Below, one piece after another: positions 52,501-61,419 of a stretch of 64,000 nt of DNA. A program made the position numbers and the translations under genes. The notes below the pieces were generated by a model that saw nothing but the letters and a program-made list of their open reading frames with translations, did not search any database and had not been told where the DNA came from. This DNA is from Sphingomonas populi (lineage in GTDB: Bacteria > Pseudomonadota > Alphaproteobacteria > Sphingomonadales > Sphingomonadaceae), in contig NZ_SGIS01000015.1 in the NCBI RefSeq assembly GCF_004208535.1, positions 43,785-107,784 of the forward strand, given 5' to 3'. Each line of letters begins with the position of its first letter. Positions within the stretch are counted from its first letter, which is position 1.

Positions 52501-53870
52501 AACTTCATATCCTCGTACACCCGGCTGACATCGCCGCCCCAGGCGCCGTGATACTTTTCGAGCAGCACTTCCGCCGGCACCTTGCCGCTCCGAACGATCT
52601 CGCGCAGCGGGTCGAGGAAGCCGGTTTCGTTGCTGCCGCCCGCATCGAGCCGCGCGCGCGCCGATAGGCCGGCATGGGAAATGTCGAGCACGTCGCCGGC
52701 GATGTCGCGCAAGCGTCGTCCGCCCGCGATCGGCGCATCGAGGCCGAGCTTGGGCACCGACGAGCGTAGCGTCTCGCGCTCTTCCATCGTCCAATGCTTG
52801 ACCACGTCCCACGCAGCGTCGAGCGCGGCATCGTCGTAGAGCAGCCCGACCCACAAGGCCGGCAGCGCGCAGATCCGGCCCCACGGCCCGCCATCGGCAC
52901 CGCGCATCTCCAGGAAGGTCTTGAGCCGCACTTCGGGGAAGGCGGTCGAAAGGTGATCGTTCCAGTCGTCGATGGTCGGCAGTTCGCCGGGCAGCACCGA
53001 CAGCTCGCCCTTGAGGAAATCGCGGAAGCTCAGCCCGGCAGCGTCGATATACTTGCCTTCGCGGTAGACGAAGTACATCGGCACATCGAGCGCATATTCG
53101 GCGTAGCGCTCGTAGCCGAAGCCGTCCTCGAACACGAACGGCAGCATGCCGGTGCGCGCCGGATCGGTGTCCGACCAGATATGGCTGCGGTACGAGAGCA
53201 TGCCGTTAGGCTTGCCTTCGGTGAAGGGCGAATTGGCGAACAGCGCGGTCGCGAGCGGTTGCAGCGCGAGGCCGACGCGGAACTTCTTCACCATGTCGGC
53301 CTCGCTCGCATAGTCGAGATTGACCTGGATGGTGCAGGTGCGCAGCATCATGTCGAGCCCCATGCTGCCGACGCGCGGCATGTGGCGCAGCATGATCGCA
53401 TAGCGGCCCTTGGGCATGATCGGCAGCTCGGCGCGGGTTTTGTCGGGCCACATGCCGAGCCCGAGGAAGCCGATGCCGAGCTCGTCGCCAACTGCCTTGA
53501 CCTGTTCGAGATGGCGGCCGGTCTCAGCGCAAGTCTGGTGGAGGCTGTCGAGCGGCGCGCCCGAGAGTTCGAACTGGCCGGCGGGTTCGAGGCTGAGGCT
53601 GCCGTCCGCGCCCGACATCGCGATAACGTTCCCGTTCTCGATCACCGGCTCCCAGCCGAAGCGCTGGAGGCCCATCAGCAAATCGCGGATGCCACCCTTT
53701 TCGTCATAGCTCGGCGCATGATGATCGGAGAGCGCGTAGACGAACTTCTCGTGCTCGGTGCCGATCCGCCAGCGGTCCTTCGGCTTTTCGCCCTTGGCGA
53801 AACTCGCGATCAACTGGTCGCGGTGCTCGATGACCGCGTGCTTGGCGGAAGAGGCGGTCTTGGTGCTCAT
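52497..53870 (-). CDS. gshA: Glutamate-cysteine ligase (plant-type)
   Basis: 457-residue cytosolic enzyme for the first step of glutathione synthesis. It belongs to the alphaproteobacterial/plant type: RWRIGTEHEKFVYALSDH, SLEPAGQFELSGAPL, RHMPRVGSMGLDMMLRTCTI, RSHIWSDTDPARTGMLPFVF and TFLEMRGADGGPWGRICALP. Start ATG 53870. It follows rsmE on the same strand, separated by ~220 bases holding half of a family D palindrome. Glutathione made here would serve the transferase at 17951. Confidence 0.95.
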   Translation of the reverse strand: MSTKTASSAKHAVIEHRDQLIASFAKGEKPKDRWRIGTEHEKFVYALSDHHAPSYDEKGGIRDLLMGLQRFGWEPVIENGNVIAMSGADGSLSLEPAGQFELSGAPLDSLHQTCAETGRHLEQVKAVGDELGIGFLGLGMWPDKTRAELPIMPKGRYAIMLRHMPRVGSMGLDMMLRTCTIQVNLDYASEADMVKKFRVGLALQPLATALFANSPFTEGKPNGMLSYRSHIWSDTDPARTGMLPFVFEDGFGYERYAEYALDVPMYFVYREGKYIDAAGLSFRDFLKGELSVLPGELPTIDDWNDHLSTAFPEVRLKTFLEMRGADGGPWGRICALPALWVGLLYDDAALDAAWDVVKHWTMEERETLRSSVPKLGLDAPIAGGRRLRDIAGDVLDISHAGLSARARLDAGGSNETGFLDPLREIVRSGKVPAEVLLEKYHGAWGGDVSRVYEDMKF

Positions 53871-53943
53871 CGCCGCGCCTTAGCGGGGCGTGGAGGGCGG
53901 CGCTAGAGGGTGGCGAAACGATCGGTACAGAATCCATGCTATC

Positions 53944-53968
53944 GTCACCCCAGCGCAAGCTGGGGTCT
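53944..53968. repeat. Half copy of the family D element
   Basis: GTCACCCCAGCGCAAGCTGG followed by GGTCT, matching one arm of the 47986 element. The second arm is missing. It still forms a small hairpin CCCAGC-GCAA-GCTGGG. Confidence 0.7.
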
Positions 53969-54090
53969 CGTGCGGCAGTCATGCGCCGACGGCAAAGCCG
54001 TCGGCCGGGTTCAGGGCTTCGCCTGACCCGCCGGCCGTTCGCGGCGATGCGCTGGTGCGCAGCGGCGCGTGGACGCGCCTTCGCCGCGAA

Positions 54091-54831
54091 TCACCAATCC
54101 CCCTTTGCCGCCATCCACAGACTCACCGCCGCCGCCGCCGCCGTGTCGGCGCGCAGGATGCGCGGGCCGAGCGATATGCCGATCGCTTGCGGCAGCGCGC
54201 GGATCGCGTCGCGTTCGGCGTCGTCGAAACCGCCCTCGGGGCCGATCAGGATCGCCGCCGCCGCGCCGCCCGCCTGCATCGCCGCCAGCGCGGGCACGCC
54301 GCCGGCCTCGTCGGCGAAGAACAAGGTGCGGTCCTCGGGCCAGTCGCGCAGCAGGCCGCTGAGCTTCACCGGCTCGGCGAGATCGGGGACGGCGGTGCGG
54401 CCGCATTGCTCCGCCGCCTCGACCATATGCGCGCGCAGCCGTTCGAGGTTGAGCCGATCGACTACGGTGCGCCGCGTCAGCGTCGGCATCAGCCGCGCGA
54501 CACCAAGCTCGCAGGCTTTCTCGACGAGCCAATCGACCCGGCCCTTCTTGAGCGGCGCGGCGCAAAGCCACAGATCGGGCACATGTTCGCGCTCGCGCAG
54601 CCGCTCGGTCACGTCGAGCAGCAGATCGCGTTTGCCGACCATGCTCGCCACCCCGAGCCACTCCCCCGACACGCCATCGAACAGCTTGACCGGATCGCCC
54701 ACCTTGGTCCGCATCACCGAGACGAGATAATGCGCCTGCGCGCCCTCGATACGGATCTGGCCGGGGCCGAGCGGCTGTTCGACAAACAGCCGCGGCGTCG
54801 ATTGCGGTGGCCAGGCGGGCGTGGCGACCAT
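54091..54831 (-). CDS. rsmE: 16S rRNA m3U1498 methyltransferase (RsmE)
   Basis: 246-residue SPOUT-class methyltransferase acting on U1498 of 16S rRNA. N-terminal PUA-like part: RLFVEQPLGPGQIRIEGAQA followed by HYLVSVMR. The SAM knot: AILIGPEGGFDDAERDAIRA and SLGPRILRADTAAAAAVS. Start ATG 54831 overlaps the rnr stop as ATGA. The site is conserved, so modified U1498 is expected. Confidence 0.94.
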   Translation of the reverse strand: MVATPAWPPQSTPRLFVEQPLGPGQIRIEGAQAHYLVSVMRTKVGDPVKLFDGVSGEWLGVASMVGKRDLLLDVTERLREREHVPDLWLCAAPLKKGRVDWLVEKACELGVARLMPTLTRRTVVDRLNLERLRAHMVEAAEQCGRTAVPDLAEPVKLSGLLRDWPEDRTLFFADEAGGVPALAAMQAGGAAAAILIGPEGGFDDAERDAIRALPQAIGISLGPRILRADTAAAAAVSLWMAAKGDW

Positions 54832-57140
54832 CAGCGGCGTTTGCCCTGATGGCGGATGTTCGCGGGACGCCCGCGCCGCTTGATGACGCGCGGGCCGGCG
54901 CGGTCCTCGCGGGCGGGGCGGCTTTCGCCCTCGACCATCTCGAAGCGGAGAGCGCCCGAGACCGGATTCGACTCGGCCAGCCGCAACTTCAGCCGCATAC
55001 CGCTGGCATATTCGGTGCCGGTATCTTCGCCGACCAGCCGCTTGCCGGCGTCGTCGTAACGGAAATATTCGCGGCCGAGATCGCGCACCGGCATCAACCC
55101 GTCGCCGCCGATCCCCTCGACCGTGGCGAAGAAGCCGAAACTCGCCACGCCGGTGATCCGCACATCGACGATCTCGCCGATGCGGGTCGCCAGGAAGGCG
55201 GCGACATAGCGGTCGATCGTGTCGCGCTCGGCCTCCATCGCGCGGCGTTCCAGCATCGAGATCGACTGACCGATCTTCTCCATTGCCGCCGCCTCGCCCT
55301 CGGTCAGCCCGCCGGGCCCGAGCTTGTACGCATCGACCAGCGAACGGTGGACGAGCAGATCGGCATAGCGCCGGATCGGTGAGGTGAAATGTGCGTAAGA
55401 CCCGAGCGCGAGGCCGAAATGGCCGTGGTTGCCCGGCGCGTAATAGGCCTGGGTCTGCGTGCGCAGCACCTGCTCCATGATTTGCGGGCGGAAATCCGCG
55501 TCACCCAGCTTGTCGAGGATATGGTTGAACGTGCCGGGCCGCACGACCTGGCCGAGCGCGAACTCGACGCCGAAGGTCTTGAGATAATCCTTGAGCGCGA
55601 CGAGCTTCTCGCGGCTGGGCGGCTCATGGACGCGGTACATCACCGGCGCCTTCTTCGCCTCGAGCGCCTTGGCGGCGGCGACGTTGGCGGCGATCATGTA
55701 ATCCTCGATCAGCATATGCGCGTCGAGCCGCTCGCGCGGCGCGACCGAGAGGATGCGGCCCTTCTCGTCGAGCATCACCCGGCGTTCGGGGAGATCGAGA
55801 TCAAGCGGCGCGCGCGCGGCGCGGGCTTTGGAGAGCGCTTTCCAGCAACCCCACAACGGGGTGAGGATCGGCAGCAAATCCCCCTCCCGCTCGCGGGAGG
55901 GGCTAGGGGAGGGCGTGTCCTCGCTCGCGTCCGTCTGCGGGGACAGGCCCTCCCCCGACCCCTCCCGCGATGCGGGAGGGAAGGAGGTTGCGCTATCCAT
56001 GATCGCCTGCGCGTCCTCATAGGCGATGTTCGCGACCACCCGAATTACGCCGCGCGTGAAGCGCCAACTCGTCAGCGTGCCCTTCTCGGCGATGCACAAA
56101 TGGCAGACCAGTGCCGCGCGATCGACGCCTTCTTTCAGCGAGCAGATGTCCGCCGACAGTTCCTCAGGCAGCATCGGTACGACGCGGTCGGGGAAATAGA
56201 CGCTGTTGCCGCGCCGCCGTGCGTCCTTGTCGAGCGCGCCGCCGGGGCGGACGTAGAAGCTGACGTCGGCGATCGCGACGATCGCCTGCCAGCCGCCGGG
56301 GTTGGCGGAATCGTCGTCGGGCGCGGCCCACACCGCGTCGTCATGGTCGCGCGCATCGGCGGGGTCGATTGCGACGATCGGCAGGTGGCGCAGATCTTCA
56401 CGATCCTCGCCCATATGAAGCGCGGCGACGCGGTGGGCTTCGTCGATGGCCTCGGGGGCGAAGGCTGTTGGAATACCGAGTTTGTGGATCGCGATCATCG
56501 AGAAGCTGCGCGGCGCGAAGGGGTCGCCGAGGATCTCGGTCACGCGCGCGGTGATGCGCGGCGGGCGGCCTGCCTTTTCCGCCAGCACGAGATCGCCGGG
56601 CTTGGCGCCGCCTGCGTCGGAGACCTGGAACTCACGGCGTTCCTTCTTCTCGACGCCTTGCAGCCAGAGCTTGCCGCCCTCTTCGTGGAGCACGCCGAGG
56701 ATCAGTTCCTCGCCGCGCGCTAGAGCTTTCATTGGATGTGCGATCCAGCCGTTGCAGGCTTCCTCGGTGCGCGCCAGCACGCGATCCCCCACGCCGAGCG
56801 CGCCGTGCTTGCGCTCGCGCACGCGCAGGCGGGGGGCGGGCGTTTCCGCCTCCCAGCGCTCGGGCACCGCCCAGACGTTGCCGCCGTCATCGACATCGGC
56901 GATGCGCAGCACGGTGACCTTGGGCAGACCGCCGAGCTTGTGGAAGGCGCGACCGGGGGCGCTGTCGATCAGCCCCTCGTCGGCCATGTCCTTGAGCAGC
57001 GCCTTGAGCGCGATCTTGTCCTGCGCGCTGAGGCCGAAGGCGCGCGCGATCTCGCGCTTGCCGGCAGGCGTGGGGGAGGAGGTGATGAAGTCGAGAACCT
57101 GCTCGCGCGTGGGCAGGCCGGGCGGGGTACGCTTGGGCAT
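54831..57140 (-). CDS. rnr: Ribonuclease R, with a repeat-encoded insertion
   Basis: 769-residue 3'-5' exoribonuclease of the RNase II/RNB family. An N-terminal winged helix (EQVLDFITSSPTPAGKREIA, FGLSAQDKIALKALLKDMAD) precedes cold-shock-like domains, then the RNB catalytic domain with AIDPADARDHDDAVWA, YFPDRVVPMLPEELSADICS and RVHEPPSREKLVALKDYLKT. An S1 domain (~625-705) and a Lys/Arg-rich tail end it. Residues ~387-421 (FPPASREGSGEG ... SPSPSREREGD) are translated family F palindrome inserted in the RNB domain between IMD and ILTPLWGCWKAL. The frame remains open and the active-site Asp residues are intact. Confidence 0.94.
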   Translation of the reverse strand: MPKRTPPGLPTREQVLDFITSSPTPAGKREIARAFGLSAQDKIALKALLKDMADEGLIDSAPGRAFHKLGGLPKVTVLRIADVDDGGNVWAVPERWEAETPAPRLRVRERKHGALGVGDRVLARTEEACNGWIAHPMKALARGEELILGVLHEEGGKLWLQGVEKKERREFQVSDAGGAKPGDLVLAEKAGRPPRITARVTEILGDPFAPRSFSMIAIHKLGIPTAFAPEAIDEAHRVAALHMGEDREDLRHLPIVAIDPADARDHDDAVWAAPDDDSANPGGWQAIVAIADVSFYVRPGGALDKDARRRGNSVYFPDRVVPMLPEELSADICSLKEGVDRAALVCHLCIAEKGTLTSWRFTRGVIRVVANIAYEDAQAIMDSATSFPPASREGSGEGLSPQTDASEDTPSPSPSREREGDLLPILTPLWGCWKALSKARAARAPLDLDLPERRVMLDEKGRILSVAPRERLDAHMLIEDYMIAANVAAAKALEAKKAPVMYRVHEPPSREKLVALKDYLKTFGVEFALGQVVRPGTFNHILDKLGDADFRPQIMEQVLRTQTQAYYAPGNHGHFGLALGSYAHFTSPIRRYADLLVHRSLVDAYKLGPGGLTEGEAAAMEKIGQSISMLERRAMEAERDTIDRYVAAFLATRIGEIVDVRITGVASFGFFATVEGIGGDGLMPVRDLGREYFRYDDAGKRLVGEDTGTEYASGMRLKLRLAESNPVSGALRFEMVEGESRPAREDRAGPRVIKRRGRPANIRHQGKRR
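55880..55980. repeat. Family F palindromic element inserted in frame in rnr
   Basis: About 101 bases with hairpin CCCCTCCCG-CTCG-CGGGAGGGG at 55881-55902 and CCCTCCCGC-GAT-GCGGGAGGG at 55960-55980. The core shares GGGGCTAGGGGAGGGCGTGT with the ileS copy. On the plus strand it has the same orientation as that copy, but rnr is read from the other strand, so it is translated in the opposite direction. Confidence 0.85.
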
Positions 57141-57158
57141 CGGCCAGAGATAGGGTGG

Positions 57159-57893
57159 TTACGCGCCCACGTCACCTTTTCCCGAAGGGTCATCGGCATG
57201 GGCGAGATGCAGCGCGACCAGCCGGGCGAGCAACGTCGCCGGGAAGAGGTGCCCGAACACCGATTCGAGATTGACGAGGCTGCGCGCGATCGGGTGCATC
57301 GGCACGATATCGCCGAAGCCGGTTGTGGTGATGGTGACGAGGCTGAAATAGGTGAGCGCCGCCGTCCGCGCGCTGGCGGGGTTGGCGAAGCGTAGCCCGT
57401 CCGACATGACGATCGCACCCGGCGCGCGCGTCTCGATCAGGCCATAGGCGATCGCGAACAGTTGCGCGACGTTGAGATAGACCAGCACCGCGCCCTGCAA
57501 CCGATGGCCGGTGACGCGGCCCGGGCCGAAGACGTGCCGCGCGATCAGCGCCGTCACCAGTCCGTTGAACACGAACGCGGTCAGCGCGATCGATTCGTGC
57601 ATCGTGACTGCGGCGAGGCCGCGCGACGCGACCGCCTGTTCGCCGAGGATCGGCCCTACCGCCAGCGCCGCCAGCACGGCGAGCAGCAGCGCGCGCATCA
57701 TCCGGTTGTGTGCGAGCACCGCGACCGAGACGGCGGCGAACACGAGATGCCCCGCGTCGAGCACGACATGCCAGCCGGGATGCTGCGCCGATAGCGGGAT
57801 CGCCACGAACAGCGACACCGCCTGCACGATCAGCAAGGCGCTGAGCGCGCGGTCGGCGTGTGGGGGTGGGGTGGAAGCGGAGGGCGCGGTCAT
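57159..57893 (-). CDS. Two-pore-helix potassium channel family protein
   Basis: 244 residues. Five or six hydrophobic segments precede a pore loop with the selectivity filter TTTGFGD (in YFSLVTITTTGFGDIVPMHP) and a following helix, the Ion_trans_2 architecture. The TTTGFGD filter is a common bacterial variant of TVGYGD and should pass K+. No cytoplasmic RCK domain is attached. It lies 18 bases upstream of rnr on the same strand. Its role could complement the Kdp system at low affinity. Confidence 0.85.
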   Translation of the reverse strand: MTAPSASTPPPHADRALSALLIVQAVSLFVAIPLSAQHPGWHVVLDAGHLVFAAVSVAVLAHNRMMRALLLAVLAALAVGPILGEQAVASRGLAAVTMHESIALTAFVFNGLVTALIARHVFGPGRVTGHRLQGAVLVYLNVAQLFAIAYGLIETRAPGAIVMSDGLRFANPASARTAALTYFSLVTITTTGFGDIVPMHPIARSLVNLESVFGHLFPATLLARLVALHLAHADDPSGKGDVGA

Positions 57894-57941
57894 GGTCCGC
57901 GCTTATCGCCAATGCCAACGAATGGGGCATGAACGAAGCGC

Positions 57942-58028
57942 GTCGCCCCGGCGCAGGCCGGGGCCGTTGCGTAATTTGGCGGAACGACCGTTCCACAACC
58001 CAGCGGCCCCGGCCTGCGCCGGGGCGAC
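57942..58028. repeat. Family C palindromic element, copy 4
   Basis: 87 bases with arms GTCGCCCCGGCGCAGG and CCTGCGCCGGGGCGAC, and the central GCGTAATTTGGCG. It lies between the msrA stop and the potassium channel start, both on the minus strand. Confidence 0.9.
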
Positions 58029-58044
58029 GAGGATTACGCCGCGC

Positions 58045-58593
58045 TTACGCCGTCGCGTCGGCGGCTTTGGAGCGTTTCGCGAAGCTTTTGCGCAGCTTGG
58101 CAAGCTTGGGCGGGATCACCGCCAGGCAATAGGGATTGCGCTGGCCTTCGCCTTCCCAATATTCCTGATGATAATCCTCGGCCGGATACCAGTGCGAGGC
58201 CGGCTCGATCGTCGTGACGATCGGCTTGGGCCAGTCCGCGCTCGCGCGTTCGATCGCGGCCTGCGCTTCCTCGCGCTGGTCGGGCGAGGCGGGGAACAGC
58301 GCCGAGCGATATTGCGTGCCGACATCATTGCCCTGGCGGTTGAGCTGCGTCGGATCGTGCGTGGCGAAGAAGATGTCGAGCAGATCAGCATAGCGAACCT
58401 GATCCGAATCGAAGGTGACGCGGATCGCCTCGGCATGGCCGGTATCGCCGCCGCACACCTGCTTGTAGGTCGGGTTCGCCACCGAGCCGCCGATATAGCC
58501 GCTCTCGACCTTCTCCACGCCGATCACGTCGGCGAACACGGCTTCGGTACACCAGAAACATCCGCCCGCGAATGTCGCGACTTCGCTCGCCAT
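58045..58593 (-). CDS. msrA: Peptide-methionine (S)-S-oxide reductase MsrA, cytosolic
   Basis: 182 residues with the catalytic Cys in [20 protein letters not shown], plus [52 protein letters not shown] and [12 protein letters not shown]. It reduces methionine-S-sulfoxide in proteins. No signal peptide, so cytosolic, unlike the second msrA at 61420. ATG 58593 has a strong AAGGAGC ribosome site. Confidence 0.95.
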   Translation of the reverse strand: MASEVATFAGGCFWCTEAVFADVIGVEKVESGYIGGSVANPTYKQVCGGDTGHAEAIRVTFDSDQVRYADLLDIFFATHDPTQLNRQGNDVGTQYRSALFPASPDQREEAQAAIERASADWPKPIVTTIEPASHWYPAEDYHQEYWEGEGQRNPYCLAVIPPKLAKLRKSFAKRSKAADATA

Positions 58594-58697
58594 TATCTGC
58601 TCCTTCTTGATTACAATGAAGATAGGGAGCGATTGGCGCGGCGCAATCTCCGGTGGTAGGCGCAGGCACGGGTGCGATGCAGCATAGGGGTGATTCG

Positions 58698-59696
58698 ATG
58701 ATCGACGGCGCGGTGCTGGTGACGGGCGGAGCGGGCTATATCGGCAGCCATGCGGTGTTGGCGCTGCTCGATGCGGGCTATCGCGTCGTGGTGGTCGACA
58801 ATCTCGTGACCGGGTTCGCCTGGGCGGTCGATCCGCGTGCGATGCTGGTCGAGGCGAACATCGAGGATGACCATGCGGTGCGCGCCGCGATCCGCGACCA
58901 CGGGGTCAAGGCGATCATGCACTTCGCGGGATCGGTGGTGGTGCCTGAATCGGTGAGCGATCCGCTCAAATATTATCGCAACAACACCGTCGCGACGCGC
59001 GCTTTGCTCGAAAGCGCGGTGGCGTGTGGCGTGCCGCACTTCATCTTCTCCTCGACGGCGGCGACCTATGGCACGCCGACCAAGATCCCGGTGGTCGAGA
59101 CCGATCCGACCGTGCCGATCAACCCCTACGGCATGTCCAAGCTGATGACCGAGGCGATGCTGCGCGATACGGCGGCGGCACACCCGATCAACTATTGCGC
59201 GCTGCGCTACTTCAACGTCGCGGGCGCCGATCCGCAGGGCCGCTCGGGCCAATCCACCGCCGGCGCCACGCATCTCATCAAGGTCGCGGTCGAGGCGGCG
59301 ACCGGCAAGCGCGCCTCGGTCGGCGTGTTCGGCACCGATTTCGACACGCCCGACGGGACCGGCGTGCGCGATTACATCCATGTTAGCGATCTGGCGGCGG
59401 CGCATGTCGCCGCGCTCGACCTGCTCACCGCCGATCCTGCCAAGAGCCACACGCTCAACTGCGGCTACGGGCGCGGCTTCTCGGTGCTGGAGGTGCTCGA
59501 CGCGGTCGATCGTGTCACCAACGTGCATATTGAGCGCAAGATCGAAGGCCGCCGCGCGGGCGACCCCGCCGCGCTGGTCGCCGACAACAGCGCGATCCTC
59601 AAGGCGCTCGACTGGCGCCCGCAGCGCGACGACCTCGACCTGATCGTCCGCGATGCGCTGGCGTGGGAGCGCGTGCTCGCCGAACGCGACGCGTAG
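58698..59696 (+). CDS. galE: UDP-glucose 4-epimerase
   Basis: 332-residue short-chain dehydrogenase fold enzyme. The NAD site is [20 protein letters not shown], the catalytic Tyr-x3-Lys is in [14 protein letters not shown], with the Ser/Thr in [11 protein letters not shown], and [19 protein letters not shown] and [13 protein letters not shown] complete it. Interconverts UDP-glucose and UDP-galactose, feeding exopolysaccharide or lipopolysaccharide synthesis. ATG 58698 has an AGGGGTG ribosome site. It diverges from msrA. Confidence 0.93.
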   Translation: MIDGAVLVTGGAGYIGSHAVLALLDAGYRVVVVDNLVTGFAWAVDPRAMLVEANIEDDHAVRAAIRDHGVKAIMHFAGSVVVPESVSDPLKYYRNNTVATRALLESAVACGVPHFIFSSTAATYGTPTKIPVVETDPTVPINPYGMSKLMTEAMLRDTAAAHPINYCALRYFNVAGADPQGRSGQSTAGATHLIKVAVEAATGKRASVGVFGTDFDTPDGTGVRDYIHVSDLAAAHVAALDLLTADPAKSHTLNCGYGRGFSVLEVLDAVDRVTNVHIERKIEGRRAGDPAALVADNSAILKALDWRPQRDDLDLIVRDALAWERVLAERDA

Positions 59697-59737
59697 ACCT
59701 TACACCCTGTCGGGCGAAGGCGAGCCCCCGCGAACTC

Positions 59738-59825
59738 CTGTTCTCCCGCGAAAGCGGGAGAACAGGGTCGGGACCGTCGCGGGTTGGGGTTTTGCTTGGC
59801 GCTGGATTCCCGCTGTCGTGGGACG
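59738..59825. repeat. Family E palindromic element, degenerate copy 3
   Basis: A 12-base stem with GAAA loop, CTGTTCTCCCGC-GAAA-GCGGGAGAACAG (59738-59765), followed by TTGGCGCTGGATTCCCGCTG (~59795-59815), which resembles the right arm of the other copies. It fills part of the gap between galE and the peptidase gene. Confidence 0.65.
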
Positions 59826-59942
59826 CGAGAGTATGATCCGGGGTCGCAGGCCTCCCGCAGCGGTATCGCCTGCGCGGTTTCGCTCGACTTTTCTGCCCGC
59901 CGCACGCTAGCCTTTGTTTTTATACCAAAAGGGGCGGGGCGG

Positions 59943-61340
59943 ATGCGAAGGATGGCGATGGCGCTCGGGTTGGGCGCGGCGATGCTTCCGGCGACCGCGT
60001 CGGCGCAGGCTCGGCCCGATCAGCAGCCGTTCTTCACGCTCTACAAGGAGCTGGTCGAGACCAACACCACGCTCTCGACCGGGAGTTGCACCGACGCCGC
60101 CGCCAAGATCGCGGCGCGGCTCGAGGATGCCGGCTATCCGGCGCGCGACATCACTTTGTTTTCCGCGCCCGACCACCCCAAAGAGGGTGGCATGGTCGCG
60201 ATCCTGCCGGGCAGCGACCCTTCGGTGAAGCCGATCCTGCTGCTCGCGCATCTCGACGTGGTCGAGGCCAAGCGCGAGGACTGGCAGCGCGATCCGTTCA
60301 AGCTGGTCGAGGACGGCGGCTATTATTACGCGCGCGGCGCTGCCGACGACAAATCGATGGCGGCGATCTGGGCGGACAGTTTGATCCGCTTCCGCCAGTC
60401 GGGCTATCGCCCCAAGCGCACCATCAAGCTCGCGCTGACCTGCGGCGAGGAGACGACCTATGCCTTCAACGGGGCGGCGTGGCTGGCGAAGACCAAGCCC
60501 GATCTGATCGCCGCCGAGTTCGCGCTCAACGAGGGCGGCGGCGGGCGCTACGGCGCGAACGGCAAGCCCGAGGTGCTCGCGATCCAGGTCGGCGAGAAGG
60601 CCGCGCAGAACTACACGTTCGTCACCACCAACCCCGGCGGCCACAGTTCGCAGCCGACCGTGGACAATGCGATCTACCAACTCGCCGACGCGTTGAAGGC
60701 GGTGCAGGGGTATAGCTTCCCGGTACGCTTCACCGACACCACGCATGCCTTTTTCAGCGCGATGGCGGCGACCACGCCGGCGCCCGTGGCCAACGCGATC
60801 CGGCGGTTGCTCGCCAACCCCGACGAGGCCGAGGCGGCGGCGCTGCTGGCCCGCGACAAGACGTTCAATTCCACGCTGCGCACCACCTGCGTCGCGACCT
60901 TGCTGTCGGCCGGCCATGCCGAGAACGCGCTGCCGCAGCGCGCCACCGCCAACATCAACTGCCGCATCTTCCCCGGCGAGACGGTCGAGGGCACGCTTGC
61001 CAAGCTGAAGGAGCTGGCCGGGCCGAGCGTGACCGTCTCCGCCAACGCGCCGATCCGCCCGACCGCGATCCCGCCTGCGCTCGACCTGAAAATCCTCGGA
61101 CCGGCCAAGGCGGTCGCCGAGCGGCATTTCCCCGGCGTGCCGATGCTGCCGCTGATGTCGACCGGCGCGACCGACGGTATCTTCTTCGAAGCGATCGGCA
61201 TTCCAGTTTACGGCGCGCCGGGGTTGTTCTTCGATGCCGATGGCAATGGCATCCACGGGTTGAACGAGCGGATCGGCGTGAAGTCGCTCTATGAAGGGCG
61301 CGATTATCTCTACGATCTCGTCAAGGCCTATGCGGGCTAG
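59943..61340 (+). CDS. Exported M20 family metallopeptidase
   Basis: 465 residues with a signal peptide (RRMAMALGLGAAMLPATASAQA) and the M20 fold. Metal and catalytic residues are in ILLLAHLDVVEAKREDW, ARGAADDKSMAAIWAD, ALTCGEETTYAFNG, FALNEGGGGRY and STGATDGIFF. The dimerisation domain inserts in the middle (~200-330). M20 peptidases of this kind release amino acids from small peptides or acylated amino acids; placed in the periplasm here. ATG 59943 gives the complete signal. Confidence 0.88.
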   Translation: MRRMAMALGLGAAMLPATASAQARPDQQPFFTLYKELVETNTTLSTGSCTDAAAKIAARLEDAGYPARDITLFSAPDHPKEGGMVAILPGSDPSVKPILLLAHLDVVEAKREDWQRDPFKLVEDGGYYYARGAADDKSMAAIWADSLIRFRQSGYRPKRTIKLALTCGEETTYAFNGAAWLAKTKPDLIAAEFALNEGGGGRYGANGKPEVLAIQVGEKAAQNYTFVTTNPGGHSSQPTVDNAIYQLADALKAVQGYSFPVRFTDTTHAFFSAMAATTPAPVANAIRRLLANPDEAEAAALLARDKTFNSTLRTTCVATLLSAGHAENALPQRATANINCRIFPGETVEGTLAKLKELAGPSVTVSANAPIRPTAIPPALDLKILGPAKAVAERHFPGVPMLPLMSTGATDGIFFEAIGIPVYGAPGLFFDADGNGIHGLNERIGVKSLYEGRDYLYDLVKAYAG

Positions 61341-61385
61341 GGGCGTTTAGCGTGGGTTCAGCCGAGGGGGTGTAAATCCGCCGCG

Positions 61386-61405
61386 TGCCACCGATATCGG
61401 TGGCA
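61386..61405. promoter_or_regulatory. Perfect 20-base palindrome ahead of the exported msrA
   Basis: TGCCACCGATATCGGTGGCA, with no spacer, ends 15 bases before the chosen msrA start. It could be a dimeric regulator's operator or a hairpin near the ribosome site. No known regulator consensus is recognised. Confidence 0.5.
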
Positions 61406-61419
61406 TGGAGAATTTGGCG

